Position numbers and translations under genes: made by a program. A stretch of 64,000 nucleotides of DNA from Mucilaginibacter sp. (GTDB lineage: Bacteria; Bacteroidota; Bacteroidia; Sphingobacteriales; Sphingobacteriaceae): the NCBI GenBank assembly GCA_031292485.1, contig JARLHA010000008.1:62001-126000 (forward strand). Direction: 5' to 3'. Below the pieces are notes generated by a model that did not search any database, was not told the DNA's origin, and saw only the letters and a program-made list of their open reading frames with translations. Shown piece by piece: positions 43,873 to 52,736 of the stretch (positions are counted from its first letter, which is position 1; the number at the start of each line of letters is the position of its first letter).

Positions 43873-46272
43873 ATGATATTTAACTACATAAAAATCGCCT
43901 GGCGCAACTTAATCAAACAAAAGTTATTTAGCCTCATCAATATTACAGGCCTGGCCGCAGGGCTGGCTGTTTGCATGATGATCATGATGTATGTGGCCCA
44001 CGAGATGAGCTATGACCGTTTTCATAAAAATGCTGACCTGATATTTATGCCGCAGGGGCAGATAAAACAAGGCAGCAGCATCATGAATATGGAGTACATG
44101 AGTTACGCGGCCGGGCCGCTTATCCAGCAATCACAGCCAACAGTAAAAGCTTACATGCGTACGCTTGCGTATTTTAACCAAAACCCGGTGGTTGTTAACG
44201 ATCCGTCTTCGCCCGGGAAAAAGTTCATCGAGGAGAAACTTTTATTTACTGATCCTGGTTTCTTTAACTTCTTCTCCTTTAAGCTGTTATCTGGTTCAGT
44301 TAACGACGTGCTTAAACGGCCGTTCAGTGTAGTTTTATCAAGGGAAATGGCGAAAAAGTATTTTGGCGCGCAAAACCCGGTCGGCAAAACAATCGTAATA
44401 AAAACCGATAGTGCCTACACATACCAGGTTACCGGTGTGGCAGAAAATGCGCCGTCAAACTCTTCAATTGATTTTAATTTTGTAGCCAGCAACGCCAGTT
44501 TACTTGCTATGAAAGAAGCACCCAGGTATACCGGCGATAAGCACATCAGCTATGGTGCGTTCGGCCTTTACCTGCTGCTTAAAAATACTTCAGATACCAC
44601 AAGGCTGGCCCGGGGCATGGACCTGATGGCAAAAAGGGAAAAAGATTTCGACAATATAAAGTTCTCCTTCAACGCGCTGGTTGATGCTCATTTAAAAAAC
44701 AACTTCGGTGATCAATCCAATATCAGGTACCTTAAAATATTTCCTTTGGTGGCTGTGCTCATCTTATTGCTGGCGCTGGTGAATTACATGAGCCTTTCTA
44801 CAGCACGTGCTACATTAAGGGCAAAGGAAGTTGGCGTGCGGAAGGTGTCCGGCGCAAGCCGTAAAACCATTGCCACTCAATTTTATGTGGAGTCGGCGGT
44901 ATTTACCTGTATATCTTTTGTGCTCGGGTACTTTTTGTGCTATTTAATCACTCCGTGGTTTTTAGGCATCCTTCAGCTGAAAATCGATAACTCGTTTTTA
45001 TATAGCCCTATAGTGCTCATTCTTTTGCTTAGTTTGTTGATTATAACTATTTTAATTGCAGGGTTTTATCCATCGATGGTGCTGTCTGCATTTAAACCGG
45101 TTACCACCTTAAAAGGTAAAATGAGCAAACAGGCTGGTGGTGTTACTGTGCGCAAAGTATTTACAACGCTGCAATTTGCCATATCCATCGGGCTTATTGT
45201 TTGCGGGATAGTTATTGACCGCCAGCTATATTATTTCAGGCATGCCGATACTGGTATAAATAAAGATAATGTGGTGATGATCCCTATAGGCAATAGCGTC
45301 GGAAAAAAGTACAGCACGTTAAAACAGGAAATTCAATCATTAGCCGGGGTAAGCAACGTGGCCACTTCAAATTATGCGATGTTTAAAAGCTACAACATGA
45401 ATTTTTTTGATGGAAAAACCAAAGGAGAGAGCGTGGGCGCTGCCGCTATTGTTGCTGATGAAAACTTTATGGCAACTCTCGGTTTAAAATGGAAGTATCC
45501 GCCTGCTCGTGATGTGGAACTGGCGGGCCGTAATAAAACTATTATTAATGAGGAAACAATTGCCGGGTTACACCTTCCGGCTAACCCGGTGGGCAGTGTT
45601 CTTAAATCAGGCGATCAAAAAATAACAGTTAGCGGCGTATTAAAAAACTTCAACTTTACCACAATGGCTTATGCGGTAAAGCCTTTATCGCTGGCTGTTT
45701 TAAAGGATACCGATAGCTATTTTATGAAGTTTGGCTGTAACCTTTTCGCCAGGATCAGCCCTCATACTAATCTTCCAACCCTGTTGGATAAAATGCAGGC
45801 CATCTATAAAAAATACGACCAGGATACCCCCTTTGATTATACGTTTATGGATGACGCCTTTAACGCCCAGTATAAAGCCGAAGACCGCCTGGCATCTATA
45901 TTCGGTGTATTTACCTACATCACTATCATTTTAGCAGCACTTGGCCTGTTTGGTCTTGCAGCTTTCACCATTGAGCAGCGCACAAAAGAAATTGGCATCC
46001 GCAAGGTGTTGGGCGCCAGTGTAACCTCCATCAATAATTTGTTGTCGAAAGATTTTTTAAAGCTCGTTTTCCTGGCCATTGTCATTGCTTCGCCGATAGC
46101 ATGGTGGGCTATGCATAACTGGCTGCAAAACTTTGCCTATCGGATTTCCATATCGTGGTGGATGTTTGCCGCGGCCGGTTTTATTGCCATTGTAACGGCT
46201 GTAATAACGGTTAGTTATCATGCTGTAAGGGCAGCCATAGCTAACCCTGTTGATAGCTTGCGGAGCGAGTGA
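43873..46272 (+). CDS. FtsX/MacB-type ABC permease 6 of 7
   Basis: 799 residues. Start MIFNYIKIAWRNLIKQK; the first TM is Met-rich (AVCMMIMMYVAHEM). Periplasmic KKYFGAQNPVGK and VTGVAENAPSNS; first FtsX motif RAKEVGVRKVSGAS (Leu replaced by Ser); second RTKEIGIRKVLGAS; end NPVDSLRSE. The spacer after it lacks the ATGACGCG word and has instead a CCCTCTCCTTTGGAG-type repeat and a TGTGCAA palindrome, so permease 7 may be separately controlled. Confidence 0.93.
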   Translation: MIFNYIKIAWRNLIKQKLFSLINITGLAAGLAVCMMIMMYVAHEMSYDRFHKNADLIFMPQGQIKQGSSIMNMEYMSYAAGPLIQQSQPTVKAYMRTLAYFNQNPVVVNDPSSPGKKFIEEKLLFTDPGFFNFFSFKLLSGSVNDVLKRPFSVVLSREMAKKYFGAQNPVGKTIVIKTDSAYTYQVTGVAENAPSNSSIDFNFVASNASLLAMKEAPRYTGDKHISYGAFGLYLLLKNTSDTTRLARGMDLMAKREKDFDNIKFSFNALVDAHLKNNFGDQSNIRYLKIFPLVAVLILLLALVNYMSLSTARATLRAKEVGVRKVSGASRKTIATQFYVESAVFTCISFVLGYFLCYLITPWFLGILQLKIDNSFLYSPIVLILLLSLLIITILIAGFYPSMVLSAFKPVTTLKGKMSKQAGGVTVRKVFTTLQFAISIGLIVCGIVIDRQLYYFRHADTGINKDNVVMIPIGNSVGKKYSTLKQEIQSLAGVSNVATSNYAMFKSYNMNFFDGKTKGESVGAAAIVADENFMATLGLKWKYPPARDVELAGRNKTIINEETIAGLHLPANPVGSVLKSGDQKITVSGVLKNFNFTTMAYAVKPLSLAVLKDTDSYFMKFGCNLFARISPHTNLPTLLDKMQAIYKKYDQDTPFDYTFMDDAFNAQYKAEDRLASIFGVFTYITIILAALGLFGLAAFTIEQRTKEIGIRKVLGASVTSINNLLSKDFLKLVFLAIVIASPIAWWAMHNWLQNFAYRISISWWMFAAAGFIAIVTAVITVSYHAVRAAIANPVDSLRSE

Positions 46273-46320
46273 TGCTCCTCCCAACCATCCCGGCAGGGAG
46301 GGCTTTAAAAATGATCAAAA

Positions 46321-46356
46321 GTCCCTCTCCTTTGGAGATGGATTTAGGGTGAGGCG
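46321..46356. repeat. CCCTCTCC/GGTGAGGC-type extragenic repeat
   Basis: A spacer element beginning GTCCCTCTCCTTTGGAGATG and ending GATTTAGGGTGAGGC. It forms an imperfect CCTCTCC...GGAGA hairpin. It sits between permeases 6 and 7. I recognise it as a repeat type common in Bacteroidota genomes. Confidence 0.5.
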
Positions 46357-46372
46357 AATATTTTTAAGATTC

Positions 46373-46391
46373 TGTGCAACTGTTTTGCACA
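46373..46391. promoter_or_regulatory. palindrome upstream of permease 7
   Basis: A perfect inverted repeat TGTGCAA (46373-46379) and TTGCACA (46385-46391) with a 5-nt spacer, about 48 bp before ATG 46439. It has the shape of a dimeric-regulator operator. No other permease spacer has it. Confidence 0.45.
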
Positions 46392-46438
46392 AAAAGTGGT
46401 CTATAGATTTAAAAGAAATTGCTTTAAATCGGGATATT

Positions 46439-48805
46439 ATGCTGAAAAACTACTTAAAGATCGCCTGGCGGAACCTTGGTAAGAACCGTTTATACAGTAC
46501 CATAAATATAGGTGGCCTGGCACTCGGGATGGCGGTTAGTTTTATATTGCTCATTTATGTTTATAACGAGTTTACTTTTGATAAATTCAATACCAATTCC
46601 GACCGCCTTTACCGGGTTATGCGAAATCAGCCCAGCAACGGTGAGATACTAACCGGCGATGCTACGCCGGTTCCGCTGGCGCCGGCTATGATAAAGGATT
46701 TTCCGGAAATAGATAAAATTACGCGTGCAACCTGGCCTTATGACAGGCTGGTGAATTACAAAAACCAGGGCCTTAAAGTAAATACCATGGCTGCGGACCC
46801 TTCCTTTTTGCAAATGTTTACGGTCGACTTTATTTATGGCGATAAAAAAAACGCGCTATCTGATCTTTCCTCCATTGTACTGACGGAATCGGCAGCTAAA
46901 GCAATCTTCGGCAATATAAACCCGGTAGGGCAGGTGGTTAAACTTGATCAAAAGTTTCCTTTAAAAGTTAGTGGTGTTATAAAAGATAATCCGGCAAATT
47001 CGTCATTCACCTATAAGGCACTTATTAACTGGGATCAGATCTCAGCTGAACAAAATTGGATAAAAACCTCCGGCTGGGGCAATTATTCTTTTAAAACCTT
47101 TGTGATGTTAAAGCCGGGCATAGCTGCTGCAAATGTTAATAGTAAGCTGAAAAATATAATTGCCCGTTACAATCCCCAAAACAAGGAGAATACAATTTTT
47201 CTTTATTCGTTTGCCAAATTTCACCTTTATGGCGATTTTAAAAACGGTGTAAATGCCGGTGGCCGCGTGGGATCAGTGGAGTTGTTTTTATGGCTCGCTA
47301 TCGGTATATTAATAATTGCCTGTATTAATTTCATGAACCTTTCAACGGCCCGTTCCGAACGAAGGGCAAGGGAAGTAGGTGTGCGCAAAGCAATCGGCGC
47401 TGCACGCCTTTCGCTGATTACACAGTTTTTGGGCGAGTCATTATTGATGGCCTTTATTTCATTTTTGTTCTCTCTTTTGTTCATCTGGCTGCTGATTCCG
47501 GTTTTCGGCAACTTCATAAATATAAAACTTGAGGTACCTTACAATAATTTGTACGCATGGCTGTCGGCGGTTGGGGTAACGGTGTTTACCGGTTTGATTG
47601 CAGGTAGTTATCCTGCGTTATTTCTCTCATCGTTTAGCCCGGTTTTGGTGCTTAAAGGGCAACTGAATAATTCAAAATCGACGGTAACGCCGCGCAAAAT
47701 ATTGGTGATAGTGCAGTTTACTTTTGCAATATGCCTTATTTTATCAAGTATATTTATCTACAAGCAGATCAACTATATAAAAGATAAGCCGATTGGATAT
47801 GATCGTTTTGGCCTGGTTGATATGCCGGACGAAGGTTCGATGGACACCCGATTTGAAGATTTCCGTCGCGAGGCGATCAATGCCGGCGCCATAACCGATG
47901 GTGCGCTTACCTCAATGAGTATTGTAAATAACGGCAGCAGTTCATGGGGCATCACCTGGCAAGGACAACTGCCCGGCGAAGATAAAATCCCTATCGACCA
48001 GATGGCCGTTACTTATCATTTTGTAAAAACCTATGGTGTAAAGTTAATCGAAGGGCGTGATTTCTCGCCCGAATACCCGTCTGATACGGCCGCGATTATA
48101 CTCAACCAGGCCGCTGTAAAAATGATGCGTTTTAAAGATCCGCTGGGGCAAATCGTAAAATACCAGGATCACAACTGTAAGGTAGTAGGTGTGATTGAAG
48201 ATTTTGTGTGGGGCCGTCCCTATGATCCCATTAAACCTGCTATAATAGGTTTTATAAAGGGTTGGACCGGTAATATCAGCCTTAGGTTAAATCCGGCAAA
48301 ACCAGTAGCTGCAAGTCTGGATATTATCAGGTCCATCTACAAAAAATATAACCCTGATTATCCTTTCGAATACCACTTTACCGACGAGAAATATAATAAC
48401 AAGTTTAATAATGAAAGGCTTTTGGGCAATATGTCAATCTGTTTTACCTGCCTTGCGATAATCATATCGTGCCTGGGTTTGTTTGGCCTTGCCTCGTTCT
48501 CAGCCGAGCAGCGAAAAAAAGAAATCGGGATCCGCAAGGTACTGGGGGCTACAACGGGTAGCCTTTGGTTTAAACTTTCGCAGGAATTTGTATGGCTGAT
48601 AGGCATTTCGTTTGCCATAGGGTCTATTTTAACCGCGTTTTATATCTCCCATTGGATGTCGCAGTTTACCTATCACACCACTATCAGCCTTTGGGTATTT
48701 ATAGTTACCCTGGGTTTAAGTTTAACTATTTGCCTCATAACGGTTAGCTGGCAGGCCATAAAGGCAGCAATAAGCAACCCGGTTGCAAGTTTACGGAGTG
48801 AATAG
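46439..48805 (+). CDS. FtsX/MacB-type ABC permease 7 of 7
   Basis: 788 residues from ATG 46439 (MLKNYLKIAWRNLGKNR). An open frame continues 63 codons upstream into the end of permease 6 but has no homology to the family, so I reject that start. First FtsX motif RAREVGVRKAIGAA; second KKEIGIRKVLGAT; end NPVASLRSE. Periplasmic domain has KAIFGNINPVGQ and VSGVIKDNPANSS. It is the last gene of the array; an inverted repeat at 48812-48882 separates it from the convergent manC. Confidence 0.93.
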   Translation: MLKNYLKIAWRNLGKNRLYSTINIGGLALGMAVSFILLIYVYNEFTFDKFNTNSDRLYRVMRNQPSNGEILTGDATPVPLAPAMIKDFPEIDKITRATWPYDRLVNYKNQGLKVNTMAADPSFLQMFTVDFIYGDKKNALSDLSSIVLTESAAKAIFGNINPVGQVVKLDQKFPLKVSGVIKDNPANSSFTYKALINWDQISAEQNWIKTSGWGNYSFKTFVMLKPGIAAANVNSKLKNIIARYNPQNKENTIFLYSFAKFHLYGDFKNGVNAGGRVGSVELFLWLAIGILIIACINFMNLSTARSERRAREVGVRKAIGAARLSLITQFLGESLLMAFISFLFSLLFIWLLIPVFGNFINIKLEVPYNNLYAWLSAVGVTVFTGLIAGSYPALFLSSFSPVLVLKGQLNNSKSTVTPRKILVIVQFTFAICLILSSIFIYKQINYIKDKPIGYDRFGLVDMPDEGSMDTRFEDFRREAINAGAITDGALTSMSIVNNGSSSWGITWQGQLPGEDKIPIDQMAVTYHFVKTYGVKLIEGRDFSPEYPSDTAAIILNQAAVKMMRFKDPLGQIVKYQDHNCKVVGVIEDFVWGRPYDPIKPAIIGFIKGWTGNISLRLNPAKPVAASLDIIRSIYKKYNPDYPFEYHFTDEKYNNKFNNERLLGNMSICFTCLAIIISCLGLFGLASFSAEQRKKEIGIRKVLGATTGSLWFKLSQEFVWLIGISFAIGSILTAFYISHWMSQFTYHTTISLWVFIVTLGLSLTICLITVSWQAIKAAISNPVASLRSE

Positions 48806-48811
48806 CCTGGT

Positions 48812-48882
48812 GATCAGAGGTTGGAGATTAGAGATTAGAAAAATTCAGCGAACTATTTCGGCCTAATCTCCGGTCTCTGATC
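48812..48882. terminator. inverted repeat between convergent permease 7 and manC
   Basis: The 20-nt arms 48812-48831 and 48863-48882 are complementary except for 3 bases in the middle (GATCAGAG-3-GGAGATTAG). The loop is 31 nt. Its position between two converging stops suggests a two-way terminator, although there is no long T-tract. The arms also belong to the GAGATTAG word family seen in other spacers of the array. Confidence 0.5.
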
Positions 48883-48890
48883 TCTAACAC

Positions 48891-49976
48891 CTAAATATAC
48901 TTAGCACCGAACTGTTGTTTTACATCTGCCACTACTTTCTTAACGTTCTGCTCCTGGTCGCGGGGGCAAATAAGAAGGGTATTGTTGGCCTCAACCACAA
49001 TAAAATCGTGCAGGCCCTGTAAAATAACCAGTTTTTCGCCTGGTACATTTACCATGCAGTTGGATGAGTCGTACATAATTACTTTTTCAGCAGGGATGAC
49101 CGCATTTCCAACGTAATCTTTTTCTGCCAGGTCGTAAATGGAAGCCCAGGTACCCAGGTCGCTCCAGCCAAATTCTGATGGTAAAACATAAACATTGTTG
49201 GCCTTTTCCATAATGCCGTAATCAATAGATATGTTGGTGCACTGCAGGTAGGTTTTGTGAATATGGTTTTTTTCTTCAGGAGTGTTATAAACCGGCCTTG
49301 AATCCGCAAATATTTCGTGCATATCGGGCAGGTATTGGTTAAAAGCATTTACAATGGCCCTGGCCGACCATACAAATATGCCCGCGTTCCAAAGAAAATC
49401 GCCGCTTTGTAAAAAAGTTTTCGCTATTTCCAGTGTTGGCTTTTCGGTAAAGGTCTTTACCTTGTAAAAATCATTTTCAAGGCTTTTATCGGTATATTGA
49501 ATGTAGCCGTACCCGGTATCCGGCCTTGAAGGTTTAATGCCTAATGTGATCAGGCAATTATTTTCTGAAGCTACCTTTAATGACTTCTCAATAGCACTTA
49601 CAAAAGCTGCTTCGTCCAAAATTAAATGATCAGACGGGGCAACTACTATAGCCGCATCAGGGTTCATGCTTTCAATTTTAAACGAGCCATAAGCGACGCA
49701 AGGCGCCGTATTACGCATTACCGGTTCTGTAAGGATCTGGTCGTCGCCCATATCAGGCAATTGTTTTTTTACCAGGTCTGTATAGATTTCATTGGTAACA
49801 ACAAAAATATTTTCCCTGGGGCATATTTTTAAAAAACGGTCATAGGTGTTTTGTATCAATGTTTTCCCGGTGCCTAAAATATCAATGAATTGTTTTGGAT
49901 GAGAAGTACGGCTGATGGGCCAAAAGCGGCTTCCGATTCCGCCTGCCATAATAATGGCGTAGTAGTTTTTATTCAT
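48891..49976 (-). CDS. manC: mannose-1-phosphate guanylyltransferase
   Basis: 361 residues, the length of the single-domain form, without the C-terminal isomerase domain of bifunctional AlgA-type enzymes. Nucleotide-binding signature AGGIGSRFWPISR (11-23) with HPKQF, then EPVMRNTAPC, the substrate region FLWNAGIFVW, and a C-terminal beta-helix part (DSSNCMVNVPGEK). It makes GDP-mannose from mannose-1-phosphate and GTP for glycan and capsule synthesis. No glycan gene is adjacent. Confidence 0.93.
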   Translation of the reverse strand: MNKNYYAIIMAGGIGSRFWPISRTSHPKQFIDILGTGKTLIQNTYDRFLKICPRENIFVVTNEIYTDLVKKQLPDMGDDQILTEPVMRNTAPCVAYGSFKIESMNPDAAIVVAPSDHLILDEAAFVSAIEKSLKVASENNCLITLGIKPSRPDTGYGYIQYTDKSLENDFYKVKTFTEKPTLEIAKTFLQSGDFLWNAGIFVWSARAIVNAFNQYLPDMHEIFADSRPVYNTPEEKNHIHKTYLQCTNISIDYGIMEKANNVYVLPSEFGWSDLGTWASIYDLAEKDYVGNAVIPAEKVIMYDSSNCMVNVPGEKLVILQGLHDFIVVEANNTLLICPRDQEQNVKKVVADVKQQFGAKYI

Positions 49977-50302
49977 ATGTTTTTAAACAGTTTTCATTAT
50001 TTTATTAAAATATGGCAACAATAATGAAGCTATGCTGAGCTTTTTTATGTTTTTCTACCGTGATCAGCTCAAGATAGTTTATTTGGTAAATGTGGGGCAA
50101 AATTGTATAATAATTTGTAATTTCAGGATTAAATAAAATTAAATAAACAAATGTTGTGCTGGTCGTTGTTTAAATGCGTAAATAAACAAATTGTTTTTAA
50201 TCTCTTAATCATTTTTTTATAAAATTTTAAAGTAATTCCATCGTTTATTGATAAATTTTTGTTACTTTAAACTTTTAAAAATAATTCAAGACTAAGTAAA
50301 GA
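49977..50302. other. divergent promoter spacer of manC and recQ
   Basis: 326 bp, strongly AT-rich. It must hold both promoters, but I cannot place a convincing -33/-7 pair. No ORF, repeat or hairpin worth naming. Confidence 0.35.
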
Positions 50303-52498
50303 ATGCTAGAAACTAAGAAGTCTCTTTTTGATAACCTCCAGAATTTTTTTGGGTTCGATAATTTTAAGGGAGAGCAGGAAGCGATAATAACCAATATACT
50401 GGCGGGTAACGATACATTTGTGATTATGCCCACCGGTGGTGGCAAGTCAATGTGTTATCAATTACCTGCCCTGATGAGTGAAGGTACTGCCATAGTGATC
50501 TCGCCCCTGATCGCTTTAATGAAAAACCAGGTCGACCAGTTAAGAGCCTTTGGGGGCTCTGATAGTATTGCCCATTTTTTAAATTCATCATTAACAAAAG
50601 CTGATATTACAAAAGTAAAGGAAGATGTGCTGGGTGGTAAAACCAAATTATTATACGTGGCCCCTGAGTCGTTGACCAAACAGGAAAACATTGATTTTTT
50701 ACGTCTGAACAACGTTTCTTTCGTGGCAGTTGATGAGGCGCATTGTATTTCGGAGTGGGGCCACGATTTCAGGCCCGAATATCGTAAGATCCGTCAGGTG
50801 ATCAGCAATATTGGCGATAATATCCCCATTATTGCGCTTACAGCCACCGCAACGCCAAAAGTTCAGCAGGATATTCAAAAAAACCTGCAGATGAACAATG
50901 CTACCATCTTCAAATCTTCGTTTAACCGTTCCAACCTTTTTTACGAGGTAAGGGCAAAACGTAACGTGATCAAGGAGATCGTTAAGTTTGTTAAACAGAA
51001 TACCGGCAAATCGGGCATTATTTATTGCCTCAGCCGTAAAAAGGTAGAAGAAGTTGCCGAGGTACTGTCTCTTAACGGTGTAAAAGCTTTGCCTTACCAT
51101 GCAGGCCTCGATCCAAAAGTACGTGCCGATACACAGGATAAGTTTTTGATGGAGGATGTTGACGTTATCGTGGCTACCATTGCCTTCGGTATGGGCATTG
51201 ATAAGCCAGATGTACGCTATGTAATTCACCACGATGTGCCCAAGAGCATGGAAGGTTATTACCAGGAAACAGGCCGCTCCGGCCGCGATGGCGGTGAAGG
51301 CGTTTGCGTCGCCTTCTATTCAGAAAAGGATATTGATAAGCTCCAGAAATTCATGAAGGATAAACCCGTCTCAGAACGCGAGATAGGCACCCAGATATTG
51401 AAAGAAGTTATTGATTACGCCGAATCAAGTGTATGCCGCCGTAAACAGCTGCTCCATTACTTTGGCGAAAACTTTAACGAAGCAGGCTGCAACAACATGT
51501 GCGACAATTGCTGTGCCCATAAAGAACATTTTGACGGCGAACTGCACCTGCACAAGGCATTGAGCCTGATCAGGCAGATCGGTGAAAAATTTGATGATCT
51601 TTATATCATCGGCATTTTGTTGGGTGAAGATAATGCCCAGATAAAGAGTTACGGGCACGACCAGCTGGAGTATTTTGGCTCGGGCAAAGAAGATGGCCGC
51701 AATTTATGGAACTCGTTGTTGAGGCAGGCGCTGCTGAATAACTTCTTGTCAAAGGATATCGACCAATACGGCTTGCTGCGTTTGACAAAAACAGGCAATT
51801 CCTTTATCGAGAACCCCTACAGCATTCGTTTTGTACTAAACACGCCGATAGAGGCGGCGGATGATGATGACAGCGAAGATGGACCTAAACAGGGCAGCGG
51901 CGCTTTAGATACCGAACTATTGCAGATGCTGAAAGATCTGCGTAAAAAACTGGCTAAACAAAAAGGATTGCCTCCGTTTGTGATCTTCCAGGATCCATCC
52001 CTCGAGGAAATGTGTACCCATTACCCCATCACTACCGACGAACTGAAACAAATATCGGGCGTTGGGGCAGGGAAGGCCCTTAAATTTGGTAAGCCGTTTA
52101 CCGATCTGATCCAGAAATATGTGGAGGATAACGACATTGACCGCCCGATAGATATGGTGATCAAGAGCGCGGCCAACAAATCAGCGTTGAAAGTATTTAT
52201 CATCCAAAACATCGACAGGCATTTGAACCTGGATGACATTGCAGCCTCAAAAGGGCTCACCTACGATGAGATTTTAAAGGAGGTGGAGACTATTGTCAAT
52301 TCGGGTACAAAATTGAACCTGAACTATTATATCGACGAAGTGATAGACGAAGATAAACAGGACGAAATATTTGATTATTTCCGCACTGCCGAGGTAGATT
52401 CAATAGATGATGCGCTTGCCGAATTGGGCAACGAAGATTATACCCGCGAAGAAGTACAGCTGATGCGCATCAAATTCCTCTCCGAAATGGGGAATTGA
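50303..52498 (+). CDS. recQ: ATP-dependent DNA helicase RecQ
   Basis: 731 residues. Superfamily 2 helicase core with Walker A TGGGKS (44-49), DEAH box 144-147 in VDEAHCISEWGHDFRPEY, TATATP, and the Arg-finger motif QETGRSGRDG. A Zn-binding RQC subdomain has four cysteines (~378-405, CRRKQLL through CDNCC), then a winged helix, an HRDC domain (~560-625) and a C-terminal helical extension beyond the E. coli length (about 610). It unwinds DNA 3'-5' in recombination and fork repair. It lies 238 bp before the ATPase-nuclease module, same strand; the spacing argues against one operon. Confidence 0.95.
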   Translation: MLETKKSLFDNLQNFFGFDNFKGEQEAIITNILAGNDTFVIMPTGGGKSMCYQLPALMSEGTAIVISPLIALMKNQVDQLRAFGGSDSIAHFLNSSLTKADITKVKEDVLGGKTKLLYVAPESLTKQENIDFLRLNNVSFVAVDEAHCISEWGHDFRPEYRKIRQVISNIGDNIPIIALTATATPKVQQDIQKNLQMNNATIFKSSFNRSNLFYEVRAKRNVIKEIVKFVKQNTGKSGIIYCLSRKKVEEVAEVLSLNGVKALPYHAGLDPKVRADTQDKFLMEDVDVIVATIAFGMGIDKPDVRYVIHHDVPKSMEGYYQETGRSGRDGGEGVCVAFYSEKDIDKLQKFMKDKPVSEREIGTQILKEVIDYAESSVCRRKQLLHYFGENFNEAGCNNMCDNCCAHKEHFDGELHLHKALSLIRQIGEKFDDLYIIGILLGEDNAQIKSYGHDQLEYFGSGKEDGRNLWNSLLRQALLNNFLSKDIDQYGLLRLTKTGNSFIENPYSIRFVLNTPIEAADDDDSEDGPKQGSGALDTELLQMLKDLRKKLAKQKGLPPFVIFQDPSLEEMCTHYPITTDELKQISGVGAGKALKFGKPFTDLIQKYVEDNDIDRPIDMVIKSAANKSALKVFIIQNIDRHLNLDDIAASKGLTYDEILKEVETIVNSGTKLNLNYYIDEVIDEDKQDEIFDYFRTAEVDSIDDALAELGNEDYTREEVQLMRIKFLSEMGN

Positions 52499-52736
52499 TT
52501 TTGGATGTGCAAATATGCAGATGTGTGAATGTGTAGATTAAAATAGACATACGGCCTTTGGATTAAGTTCCAAAGGCTTTTTCATTGAGGGAATTCGCTT
52601 TAACCGGGAAAATTATTCTTTTTAAACCATAATGGCAGTAAAATATAAGTTAATAGTCGCAAAAGATAAAACGACATTTGTTGAATGATATATTGGAATA
52701 AATAATATTAATTTTGAAATAATCAGTCAAAGATAA

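Noticed and set aside
46250..46438. 63-residue N-terminal extension of permease 7
   Set aside because: It overlaps the end of permease 6, contains extragenic repeats, and all paralogues begin at the M-x-x-NY motif, which is ATG 46439 here.
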